DNA of 64,000 nt from Streptomyces minutiscleroticus (GTDB lineage Bacteria > Actinomycetota > Actinomycetes > Streptomycetales > Streptomycetaceae). This document shows, piece by piece, positions 7,562-16,645 of the stretch. The notes under the pieces are model-generated. The model was not told the origin of the DNA and did not search any database. It saw nothing but the letters and a program-made list of their open reading frames with translations. A program made the position numbers and the translations under genes. The stretch spans positions 45,300 through 109,299 of the forward strand of contig NZ_BMVU01000031.1 in NCBI RefSeq assembly GCF_014650875.1, read 5' to 3'. Numbering within the stretch: position 1 is the stretch's first letter; each line of letters begins with the position of its first letter.

Positions 7562-8929
7562 ATGACCAGATCCGAGCAGCCGTCCCGCAGAATCGTCCTG
7601 GCCGCCGCGGTCTCCGCCGCGGCGGCCGTCGGCGCCCCCGCGGCCGCCGCCGTCCCCTCCCCGCCGTCCCGCCCGGCGCGCGCGAAAGCGCCCTCCGCCA
7701 CCGTGGACAACCACGCCTGGACCACGGAGGCCGACTGGCGCGGCGGCACCGCCGAGGGCACCCGGGTCGCCCCCGGCGCCCGCCCCGGCGTGACGATCGC
7801 CGCGCCGCCGGGCACCACCACCTACCGCGACCCGCACACCGGCACCACCGGGACGTGGGAGTACGCGCGCTGGACCTCGCCCGTCCACCGCCTCTCCGTG
7901 CCCGCCACCGAGGTCATCGCCTCCTGGAACGCGCACACCCCGGCCGGCACCTGGATCCAGGTCGAGGTGCGCGGCACCTACTCCGACGGCACCGCGACGC
8001 CCTGGTACGTGCTCGGCCGCTGGGCGGCCGGCGACCGGGACGTCAAGCGCACCTCGGTGGACGGCCAGAGCGACGGGAGGAGCACCGTCTGGACGGACAC
8101 CCTCTCGGTCGACGACCCGGGCTCCGGTCTGCGGCTCGCCTCCTGCCGGCTGCGGCTCACCCTGTACCGGAAGCCGGGGGGCACGGCGTCCCCCACCGTG
8201 TGGCGCCTCGGCGTGATGGGCTCCGACGTCCCCGGCCGCTTCACCGTCCCCGCCTCCGCCCCGGCGGGCCCCGCCCGGGAACTGCCCGTGCCGCGCTACT
8301 CGCAGGAGATCCACGCCGGCCAGTACCCCGAGTACGACAACGGCGGCGAGGCCTGGTGCAGCCCCACCTCCTCACAGATGATCATCGAGTACTGGGGCCG
8401 CAGACCGACCGAGGAGCAGCTGGCCTGGGTCGACCCGTCCTACGCGGACCCGCAGGTGTGCCACGCCGCCCGGTCCACCTACGACCACCAGTACAACGGC
8501 TGCGGCAACTGGCCCTTCAACGCCGCGTACGCCGCGACCTACGACGGTCTGCAGGGCGTGGTGACCCGGCTCGGCTCGCTCACCGACCTGGAGACCCTGA
8601 TCGCGGCGGGCATCCCCGTCATCACGTCCCAGTCGTTCCTCGCCTCCGAGCTGACCGGGGCGGGCTACGGCACCGCGGGCCACCTGATGACCGTCATCGG
8701 CTTCACCGCCGGCGGGGACGTCATCGCCAACGACCCCGCCTCGCCGGACAACGCCGCGGTGCGCCGGGTCTACAAGCGGCGCGAGTTCGAGAACATCTGG
8801 CTGCGCACCAAGCGCTACAACGCCTCCGGAGCCGTCGCCTCCGGCAGCGGCGGCGTCTGCTACCTGTACTTCCCGGCGCAGCCGACGGCGCGCCAGCGCA
8901 AGGCGCTGGCGGCGGTGGGCGTCCGCTGA
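7562..8929 (+). CDS. Secreted C39-family-like peptidase
   Basis: 455 residues. The N-terminus SEQPSRRIVLAAAVSAAAAV has twin arginines followed by a hydrophobic stretch ending AAAAV, a likely Tat signal peptide. The second half carries the papain-fold C39-like domain: cysteine in NGGEAWCSPTSSQMIIEYWG and histidine in TAGHLMTVIGFTAGGDVIAN. The N-terminal half is a beta-rich domain of unknown role. The ATG at 7562 is the first methionine giving a proper signal peptide. It faces the M1 peptidase gene convergently, so two exported peptidases lie side by side. Confidence 0.85.
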   Translation: MTRSEQPSRRIVLAAAVSAAAAVGAPAAAAVPSPPSRPARAKAPSATVDNHAWTTEADWRGGTAEGTRVAPGARPGVTIAAPPGTTTYRDPHTGTTGTWEYARWTSPVHRLSVPATEVIASWNAHTPAGTWIQVEVRGTYSDGTATPWYVLGRWAAGDRDVKRTSVDGQSDGRSTVWTDTLSVDDPGSGLRLASCRLRLTLYRKPGGTASPTVWRLGVMGSDVPGRFTVPASAPAGPARELPVPRYSQEIHAGQYPEYDNGGEAWCSPTSSQMIIEYWGRRPTEEQLAWVDPSYADPQVCHAARSTYDHQYNGCGNWPFNAAYAATYDGLQGVVTRLGSLTDLETLIAAGIPVITSQSFLASELTGAGYGTAGHLMTVIGFTAGGDVIANDPASPDNAAVRRVYKRREFENIWLRTKRYNASGAVASGSGGVCYLYFPAQPTARQRKALAAVGVR

Positions 8930-8951
8930 GACCGGTCACCGGGGCACCGGC

Positions 8952-8975
8952 CCCGCGGGACGGCCGTTCCGCGGG
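8952..8975. terminator. Short GC hairpin between convergent peptidase genes
   Basis: CCCGCGG (8952-8958) pairs with CCGCGGG (8969-8975) around a short, partly paired loop, directly after the C39-like gene and before the end of the M1 gene. Confidence 0.5.
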
Positions 8976-8984
8976 AGCCGCCGG

Positions 8985-10523
8985 TCAGCCCCGCACCGGC
9001 GCGGTCCTCCAGTCGGGGTGGCCGGGCATCGGCGGCGTCCTCCCGCCGTACAGCCAGGGGCGCAGGAAGTCCGTGAGGTCCCGCCCGGCCACCCTCGACG
9101 CGAGCGCGACGTAGTCCCGGGTGCCCGCCGTCCGGCCCCGGTACTCGGTGACCCAGGCGCGCTCGACGCGGGCGAAGGCGTCCGCGCCGATCTCCTCGCG
9201 CAGCGCGTACAGCACGAGCGCGGAGCCGTCGTAGCGCATCGACCCGAAGAGCGCCGGCTCGGCCGGCTCGGCGGGCGCGCCCTGGGCCCGGCGCCACCGG
9301 TCGTGGTTCCCGTACGCCGTGCGCATCGCGGCCTCGAGTCCGCCGCCGCCGTGCTCCTCGGCGTACAGCCGGTCGTAGAAGCGGGCGTGCCCCTCGCTCA
9401 GCCACAGGTCCGACCAGGTCTCCAGGGCGACGCTGTCGCCCGTCCACTGGTGGGTCAGCTCGTGCACGAGGACGCGCTCGGCCGCGACCCGGTCGCCCAG
9501 CAGCACGGGCTTCGTCACCAGCGACAGCGTCTGCGTCTCCAGGGCCGCGCGGCGGTCGACGTCGCCGACGAGGACGCCGTAGCGCCGGAAGGGGTACGGG
9601 CCGAGCCGCCGCTCCAGCCACGTCAGGTGGGCGGACGTGAGCGCGCGGTACCGCTCCGTCGGCGCCGCGAGCGCGTCCGGCACGACGTCGCGCAGCGGCA
9701 GCCCGCCCGGGCCGGTGCGCTCGGCGAACGCGAACCGGCCGACCGCCAGCTGCACGAGCTGCGGCGCCACCGGCTGCTCGGAGTCGTACGTCCAGGTCAC
9801 ACGGCCGTCCGGGTGCTCCGTGCGCGCGGTGAGGCGGCCGTTCGCCGCGGCCCGCAGGCCCGGCGGCGTGGTGACGCGGAACGTGAGCGGCGCGCGCCTG
9901 CTCGGGTGGTCGTTCGAGGGGAAGACGAGCCGGGCGCCGTTCGGCTGGGGGTGGAGCACCGTGCCGTCGGGCGTCGGTATCCAGCCGTAGTCCTTGACCG
10001 CGTCCCCGCGGTGCCGTGTCTGCGTCGGGTCGGCGGTGTACGCGACCTCCACGGTGAACGGCCTGCCCCGGGCGAGCGGCCCGCGCGGGGTCACCACGAG
10101 CTCGTCGCCCTCGCGCACGGCGGTCGCGGCCGTCCCGTCCACGGTCACCGAGCGCAGGGTGTTGCCCGCGAAGTCCAGGTTGAAGCGGGACAGCGGCTGG
10201 GTCGCGGTGGCCCGCACGGTCGCGGTCGCCGGGAACGGGGTGCGCGGCGCCCGCCAGTCGAAGTCCAGTGTGTAGTGGGTCACCTCGTACCCGCCGTTGC
10301 CGTCGAGCGGGAAGAGGGGGTCGCCGAGCCCGGCGGCGCCCGGTGAGGCGGCGGCCCTGGCGGGCGCGGTGCCGGTGGGCGCGGTGCCGCCGGCGGGTGC
10401 CGCCTGGACGGCGGCCCCGGTCAGGGCGGTCGTCGCGACGACCGCCGCCGTCGCCGCCGTGCGCCGTGCCCCGCGGCGGCGGGTCCCCGCCGTACTCGTC
10501 CGGATCGTGCGCAGCGTACGCAT
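8985..10523 (-). CDS. Secreted M1-family metallopeptidase
   Basis: 512 residues with an Arg-rich N-terminus and hydrophobic core ending TALTGAAVQAAPAGG, a secretion signal. The zinc site is HELTHQWTGDSV, with the third ligand in WLSEGHARF at the expected spacing (HExxH-x18-E). The exopeptidase GAMEN position reads ALETQ, the variant seen in many actinobacterial M1 enzymes. The protein is shorter than PepN-type aminopeptidases (~850 aa), so it has the N-terminal and catalytic domains but not the large C-terminal domain. Probably nutritional degradation of extracellular peptides. Confidence 0.9.
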   Translation of the reverse strand: MRTLRTIRTSTAGTRRRGARRTAATAAVVATTALTGAAVQAAPAGGTAPTGTAPARAAASPGAAGLGDPLFPLDGNGGYEVTHYTLDFDWRAPRTPFPATATVRATATQPLSRFNLDFAGNTLRSVTVDGTAATAVREGDELVVTPRGPLARGRPFTVEVAYTADPTQTRHRGDAVKDYGWIPTPDGTVLHPQPNGARLVFPSNDHPSRRAPLTFRVTTPPGLRAAANGRLTARTEHPDGRVTWTYDSEQPVAPQLVQLAVGRFAFAERTGPGGLPLRDVVPDALAAPTERYRALTSAHLTWLERRLGPYPFRRYGVLVGDVDRRAALETQTLSLVTKPVLLGDRVAAERVLVHELTHQWTGDSVALETWSDLWLSEGHARFYDRLYAEEHGGGGLEAAMRTAYGNHDRWRRAQGAPAEPAEPALFGSMRYDGSALVLYALREEIGADAFARVERAWVTEYRGRTAGTRDYVALASRVAGRDLTDFLRPWLYGGRTPPMPGHPDWRTAPVRG

Positions 10524-10704
10524 CGCGAGCCCTTCGGTCGGACGGCTTCCGTCATGGAGTGAGACGTGGAGCACACGGCCGCCGTTCTGCGTGACCAAGC
10601 TCTCTACCGCGAAAGGCCGTTCGGGTGGCAAGGTGGTTCCCGACGGTGGGGGGAATCCACTGCACCATGTGCACCTCGTGCACCACGACGACGAGTGAGA
10701 AGCC

Positions 10705-10851
10705 ATGACCGCGACCTCTGCCGCCGCAGCAATCGTCCGCGCCCGCACCGGCGGCCCCGACGACGACGGCCCGAACCTGCTGGAGCACGCGGCGGGCTGG
10801 ACCCTCGTCGTGGTCCTGGCGATGCTCGTCACCCAGCTCGGCCTGATCTGA
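10705..10851 (+). CDS. Small single-pass membrane protein
   Basis: A 48-residue ORF, MTATSAAAAIVRARTGGPDD at the start and WTLVVVLAMLVTQLGLI at the very end. It has an N-terminal polar part and one C-terminal transmembrane helix, a tail-anchored layout. Third codon positions are strongly GC and an AGTGAGAAG site precedes the ATG. It lies between the divergently read M1 peptidase gene and the tetR gene. Function unknown. Confidence 0.6.
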   Translation: MTATSAAAAIVRARTGGPDDDGPNLLEHAAGWTLVVVLAMLVTQLGLI

Positions 10852-10994
10852 CCGCTGCGGGCACGCGCCGTCCGGCGCGGCCAGGGCCCCGCCGTCCGGG
10901 AGCGGCGGCCGTCGAACCGGGTCGAACAGAGGGCGGACACGGGTCTGCCATACTGCCGACGACGACCACTCGGCTGCCGGAGGCCAGGCCCCGA

Positions 10995-11699
10995 TTGAAC
11001 ATCAGTCAACAGCGCGGCGCCGACCGCCCGAGGGCGCGCGGCACCGAGCGCTCGCTGGCGCGTCGCGCTGAACTCATCGCCATCGGACGGACGTTGTTCG
11101 CCGACACGTCCTACGACGCGCTCTCGATGGACGACATCGCGAGACAGGCGCACGTCGCCAAGGGACTGATCTACTACTACTTCAAGTCCAAGCGCGGCTA
11201 CTACCTGGCGATCATCGAGGACGCGGTCGCGGACCTGCTGTCCCGCGCGGCCGGCGGCCTCGACCTGCCGCCCGAGGAGCGGGTGCACCGCACGGTCGAC
11301 GGCTACCTGCGCTACGCGGAGCACCATCAGGCCGCGTACCGGACGATCGTCAGCGGCGGCGTCGGCTTCGACGCCGAGGTGCAGGCCATCCGCGACGGGG
11401 TGCGCGAGGCCATGATCGAGGCCATAGCCGAGGGCGCGTGGGGGACCGCGCGCCCGGACGCAGCCGCGGACGGGTCCGCCGGCGGCGGGCGGTCCCGCCT
11501 CGCGCCGCTGCCGCGGGTGGCGCTCCTCGGCTGGCTGTGCAGCGTGGAGGGGATCACCCTCGACTGGATCGGCCGGCCGGGCCTGACCCGCGACGTGATG
11601 TGCGAGCTGCTGGTCAAGATGCTGGGCGGCGCCCTGCGCGCGATCGAGGAGCTGGACCCCGCCTTCCCGGCGCCGCCGGCCGCACGGCGCGGCGCATAG
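10995..11699 (+). CDS. TetR/AcrR-family transcriptional regulator
   Basis: 234 residues. The N-terminal HTH is clear: FADTSYDALSMDDIARQAHV followed by AKGLIYYYFKSKRGYYLAII. The C-terminal ligand-binding part ends LVKMLGGALRAIEELDPAFP. The start is taken as TTG at 10995 because GGAGG lies at 10979-10983 and no ATG or GTG lies in frame close to the HTH; this choice is less certain than the family. The target genes cannot be read from the sequence. Confidence 0.88.
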   Translation: MNISQQRGADRPRARGTERSLARRAELIAIGRTLFADTSYDALSMDDIARQAHVAKGLIYYYFKSKRGYYLAIIEDAVADLLSRAAGGLDLPPEERVHRTVDGYLRYAEHHQAAYRTIVSGGVGFDAEVQAIRDGVREAMIEAIAEGAWGTARPDAAADGSAGGGRSRLAPLPRVALLGWLCSVEGITLDWIGRPGLTRDVMCELLVKMLGGALRAIEELDPAFPAPPAARRGA

Positions 11700-11830
11700 C
11701 CGGACCCGGACGGTCGCGGGCGGAGAGACGGGCCTGGACGTCGCGGGCGCATGACCGGCCCCGGCCCCGGACCCGTCGCGGGAGGGGAGCCGGACAGCCG
11801 CGGGCGGAGAGCCGGGCCGCCGGACCGTGA

Positions 11831-11866
11831 CGAGGGGCGGGGACCGCCGTCCGTCCCCGCCCCTCG
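11831..11866. terminator. Convergent terminator hairpin
   Basis: CGAGGGGCGGGGAC (11831-11844) and GTCCCCGCCCCTCG (11853-11866) form a perfect 14-bp stem with an 8-base loop between the tetR and chitinase genes. Confidence 0.75.
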
Positions 11867-11893
11867 CCGTTCGCGCGTACGCCCGTCCGTCGG

Positions 11894-13147
<1,254 letters not shown>

Positions 13148-13241
13148 CGGGTGTCTCCTCGTGGGGGGGAGAGGGGAGCGTGGGGGAGCGCCGGGACGCG
13201 CGGGACACCTCTTGGCGTGAACGCGTCGAGACGATGGAGGC

Positions 13242-13270
13242 ACCTTAAAAGGACTAGACCATTAGGTCAA
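13242..13270 (-). promoter_or_regulatory. Chitinase promoter (-35/-10)
   Basis: On the minus strand, TTGACC (13265-13270) and TAAGGT (13242-13247) are separated by exactly 17 bases, about 95 bases upstream of the chitinase ATG. A near-consensus housekeeping promoter whose spacer contains the dre-like operator. Confidence 0.8.
13250..13263 (-). promoter_or_regulatory. dre-like DasR operator in the chitinase promoter
   Basis: The minus strand reads AATGGTCTAGTCCT, matching the DasR responsive element core TGGTCTAGACCA at 10 of 12 positions. It sits between -35 and -10, where bound DasR would block RNA polymerase. DasR control of Streptomyces chitinase genes through such elements is established; this site itself is a prediction. 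Confidence 0.75.
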
Positions 13271-13481
13271 TGGTTCGAGCCGCTCCCGATGTGGTGAAAT
13301 GAACGCTCGTTAACCGGTGACGCGCCGCTCCGAATCGGGCATACTCACAGCGCCACAGCCGCTGATCTGCGACTTCCGTGACCCGGGAGAAGATCGTCGG
13401 CCCGGATGGCAGGACCCGGCGTCGCGTCCCCAACCTCGGTCGCGGCTGCCGCAGTGCCCGTAAAGGGAGAGGAGCGTCGCC

Positions 13482-14657
13482 ATGCCCGACCACGCCCCGC
13501 AGCCGGTGGACCGTCAACTGCCCACGGACGAGGGCCGGGATCTGATCTCGCTCGTCCGCGACATCGCGCAGCGCGAGATCGCGCCGCGGGCGGCCGAGGA
13601 GGAGGACGCGGGCCGCTTCCCGCGCGAGGTCTTCACCCTGCTCTCCGAGACCGGACTGCTCGGTCTGCCCTACGACTCCGAGTACGGCGGCGGCGACCAG
13701 CCCTACGAGGTCTACCTCCAGGTCCTGGAGGAGCTCGCGGCGGCGCGCCTCACCGTCGGCCTCGGCGTGAGCGTCCACACCCTGGCCTGCCACGCCCTCG
13801 CGGACTTCGGGACCAAGGAGCAGAAGGTCGAGCACCTGCCCGCCATGCTCGGCGGCGGCCTCCTCGGGGCCTACTGCCTCTCCGAGCCCGCCTCCGGTTC
13901 CGACGCCGCGTCCCTGCGCACCAAGGCCGTGCGCGAGGACGACGGGAGCTGGTCGCTCACGGGCACCAAGGCCTGGATCACGCACGGGGGAGTGGCGGAC
14001 TTCTGCACCGTGCTCGCGCGCAGCGGCGGCGAGGGGCCGCGCGGCATCACGGCGTTCCTGGTACCGGGCGACGCCGAGGGGCTGAGCGCCGCTGCGCCCG
14101 AGAAGAAGATGGGGATGAAGGGCTCGCCCACCGCACAAGTGCACTTCGACGGGGTGCGCGTGCCGGACGGCCGACGCCTCGGCGAGGAGGGGCAGGGCTT
14201 CGCGATCGCGCTGTCCGCGCTCGACTCCGGGCGGCTCGGCATCGCCGCCTGCGCCATCGGCCTGGCCCAGGCGGCGCTCGACGAGGCCGTCGCCTACGCC
14301 ACCGGGCGCTCCCAGTTCGGCCGGCCGATCTCCGACTTCCAGGGCCTGCGCTTCATGCTGGCGGACATGGCGACGCAGATCGAGGCGGGCCGGGCGCTGT
14401 ACCTCGCCGCCGCCCGGCTGCGCGACGCGGGACGGCGGTTCTCCCGGCAGGCCGCCATGGCCAAACTGCTGTGCACCGACACCGCGATGAAGGTCACCAC
14501 CGACGCCGTCCAGGTGCTCGGCGGCTACGGCTACACGGCGGACTTCCCGGTCGAGCGGTACATGCGCGAGGCCAAGGTGCTGCAGATCGTCGAGGGCACC
14601 AACCAGATCCAGCGCATGGTCATCGCGCGTCACCTCGTGGGTCCCGAGTCGCGCTGA
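13482..14657 (+). CDS. Acyl-CoA dehydrogenase
   Basis: 391 residues, normal length for the family. Recognisable stretches are YCLSEPASGSDAASLRTKAV (FAD/substrate region), GTKAWITHGGVADF, and the C-terminal QVLGGYGYTADFPVERYMRE and VEGTNQIQRMVIARHLVG, which carries the usual catalytic-glutamate region. It oxidises an acyl-CoA thioester to the enoyl-CoA; chain-length preference cannot be read. GGGAGAGGAG precedes the ATG. It is divergent from the chitinase and appears to be a single-gene transcript. Confidence 0.93.
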   Translation: MPDHAPQPVDRQLPTDEGRDLISLVRDIAQREIAPRAAEEEDAGRFPREVFTLLSETGLLGLPYDSEYGGGDQPYEVYLQVLEELAAARLTVGLGVSVHTLACHALADFGTKEQKVEHLPAMLGGGLLGAYCLSEPASGSDAASLRTKAVREDDGSWSLTGTKAWITHGGVADFCTVLARSGGEGPRGITAFLVPGDAEGLSAAAPEKKMGMKGSPTAQVHFDGVRVPDGRRLGEEGQGFAIALSALDSGRLGIAACAIGLAQAALDEAVAYATGRSQFGRPISDFQGLRFMLADMATQIEAGRALYLAAARLRDAGRRFSRQAAMAKLLCTDTAMKVTTDAVQVLGGYGYTADFPVERYMREAKVLQIVEGTNQIQRMVIARHLVGPESR

Positions 14658-14874
14658 CCCGGCCGGGGCCGTACAGCGCCGAGGGCGCCGCGAGCCGGGC
14701 CCACTCCGGGTCGTGCCGCCCGGGCAGGGTCCGGCCCCGGTCCGCCCAACTGCGCAGCAGGTCGCGGTAGATGGGCGGGTCCTGGATCTGCTGCGGACGG
14801 GAGGCCGGTTCTCCGGGCGGCGGCACCAGGCTCCGCCGCCGCCGTCCCGTACCCGCGGGATAGGTGGAGGTCAT
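14620..14874 (-). CDS. Small hypothetical protein overlapping the acyl-CoA dehydrogenase 3' end
   Basis: An 84-residue ORF beginning MTSTYPAGTGRRRRSLVPPP and containing QQIQDPPIYRDLLRSWADRG and LPGRHDPEWARLAA. Third codon positions are strongly GC in this frame and the composition looks like a folded protein rather than a shadow. The last 38 bases run antisense to the end of the acyl-CoA dehydrogenase gene. No strong ribosome binding site is visible. Function unknown; the ORF itself is moderately supported. Confidence 0.5.
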   Translation of the reverse strand: MTSTYPAGTGRRRRSLVPPPGEPASRPQQIQDPPIYRDLLRSWADRGRTLPGRHDPEWARLAAPSALYGPGRVSATRDPRGDAR

Positions 14875-15262
14875 GCCCGGCCAAACGGCCGCCCGGGCGC
14901 ACAGGTCACCGGGGCGCCCAATCGGCCGTGCGTTCACGACGGGCTCCGTACGGGGAATCCGGCCGGGTGACCCGTACGGCCGAGTCCCGGACGCCGTCAA
15001 CGCGCCACCGCGGCGGCACCCGGACGGACGGAAGGAGCCGCGGGTGCGCGAGGCGCGCCGCGCGAGGCGGCGTGGGACGGAAGCCGACGGGGCGGGGCCG
15101 ACGCGCCGTCGCGCGGTACCGGACGTCCGGCCGGGCGGTGTCGCGGGATCCGCGCCCCGGAGAGCCGGGCGGAACCGGTGGGACGGGAGGGGGCGCCACG
15201 GGCGCCGGGACGCCGTGGTGCGCAGGGAACCCGGCAGGTCCTGAGGGGCGGTGGCGCCCGTC
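14875..15262. other. Spacer with no recognisable gene
   Basis: About 390 bases between two minus-strand hypotheticals. Open frames exist on both strands but none has a consistent protein-like composition or ribosome binding site. Confidence 0.5.
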
Positions 15263-15703
15263 TCAGGCGGCCTGGCGGCGCACGGCCGGCATCCGCCGCA
15301 GGGGGCGCGAGCCGGGACCGCCGACGTGGGAGAAGGGCTGCGTCCGCCAGTCGAGCCCCTGAGGGAGCGTCAGCAGCAGGGCGGTGTCCTGCTCCTGGAC
15401 CTGGAGCGACTCGTCGGCGGGGCGGGCCTCCCCCGCCGTACGGCCCGTGCCGGCGCAGACCGTGAGCCCGAACGGGTTCCACGGCGAGGCGCACAGCGCG
15501 TGCTCGGGAAGCACCTCCTCGTCCGCCAGGAGCGCGATGGGCTGCGCGCAGTCCGGGCAGATCACGCGGTACATCTCGAAGGTGTCGTACGGGTCCGGCT
15601 CGTCGTCGGCGCCGTCGACGTCCGGTTCGACGTACTCCGGCACGGACGTGAGGACCGGCTGCTGGCGCTTGGGCGTGCGGCCGGAGCGCTTGGAATTCTG
15701 CAT
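15263..15703 (-). CDS. Conserved hypothetical protein with zinc-ribbon-like cysteines
   Basis: 146 residues starting MQNSKRSGRTPKRQQPVLTS. A basic N-terminus is followed by an acidic stretch (EPDVDGADDEPDPYDTFEMY) and then VICPDCAQPIALLADEEVLP with a CPDC pair, EHALCASPWNPF and TVCAGTG. The cysteines suggest metal binding. GGGGGAGAA precedes the ATG at 15703. It stands alone, divergent from the lrp-like gene. No function can be assigned. Confidence 0.75.
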   Translation of the reverse strand: MQNSKRSGRTPKRQQPVLTSVPEYVEPDVDGADDEPDPYDTFEMYRVICPDCAQPIALLADEEVLPEHALCASPWNPFGLTVCAGTGRTAGEARPADESLQVQEQDTALLLTLPQGLDWRTQPFSHVGGPGSRPLRRMPAVRRQAA

Positions 15704-15969
15704 TGGGATTCTCCCCCTCGGGTGGGCCGACAAGGCACTGCGGCCTCGACCACACCAAGCACTTCCCTCCCGGTCTCGGCACTAATCACGGGAACATCAC
15801 GGAACCCGGCGGCGTACTGTGGCGTTCGTCACAGGTTCCGGACGGGTGCCCGGCGCGGCCGGTTTGTCCCCCGGGCGCCCCGCACTCTTCAGCCGGTCGC
15901 CGTACGAACCAGGCATGACCTGCGCCGCAGAGTATCCGCGGGGATCAAGCGCACTGTAGGTTCTGCGCC

Positions 15970-16410
15970 ATGGAGGAGCTGGACCGACAGATCGTGCAGC
16001 TGCTCGTCGCGGACGGGCGGATGAGCTACACCGACCTGGGCAAGGCCACGGGCCTGTCCACCTCGGCCGTGCACCAGCGGGTGCGCCGCCTCGAACAGCG
16101 CGGCGTCATCCGCGGATACGCCGCCGTGGTGGACCCGGAGGCCGTCGGGCTGCCGCTGACCGCCTTCATCTCGGTCAAACCCTTCGACCCCAGCGCCCCG
16201 GACGACATCGCCGAACGGCTGGCCGGCGTACCGGAGATCGAGGCCTGCCACAGCGTCGCCGGCGACGAGAACTACATCCTCAAGGTCCGCGTCGCCACCC
16301 CGCACGAGCTGGAGGAGCTCCTCGCGCGCCTGCGCTCCCTCGCGGGCGTCTCGACCCGCACGACCGTCGTGCTCTCCACGCCGTACGAGGCCCGGCCGCC
16401 CCGGATCTGA
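15970..16410 (+). CDS. Lrp/AsnC-family transcriptional regulator
   Basis: 146 residues. The N-terminal HTH (EELDRQIVQLLVADGRMSYT then DLGKATGLSTSAVHQRVRRL) is followed by the RAM/ACT ligand domain (about residues 65-140, with VRVATPHELEELLARLRSLA). Such octameric regulators sense amino acids or related small molecules. The ATG is preceded by a GTAGGTT stretch that could be a -10 only a few bases upstream, so the mRNA leader may be very short. Targets unknown. Confidence 0.92.
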   Translation: MEELDRQIVQLLVADGRMSYTDLGKATGLSTSAVHQRVRRLEQRGVIRGYAAVVDPEAVGLPLTAFISVKPFDPSAPDDIAERLAGVPEIEACHSVAGDENYILKVRVATPHELEELLARLRSLAGVSTRTTVVLSTPYEARPPRI

Positions 16411-16645
16411 CCCCGGCGGACGGGCGGGTGGTCCGGACGGTCCCGGACGCGCCGGGCGGGCGGTTCCGGACACGCCCAGCGAGCCGCGGTGCCGTGCCGG
16501 TCCGGCCCCGGGAGCGCGTCCCGCCCGGTCCCGGGGACACGGATGCCCGGGCCGGCCGCGCGCACGTGCGCGCGGCCGGCCGCGGTGGCGCGCCCACGGC
16601 GACCCGGGCGCCGCGCCGCCGGGCCGAGGGGCGAGACTGTTCCCC

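Noticed and set aside
13265..13300. tRNA-like GGTTCGAGCC sequence
   Set aside because: It resembles a T-arm but has no acceptor or anticodon stems around it, and it overlaps the chitinase promoter.
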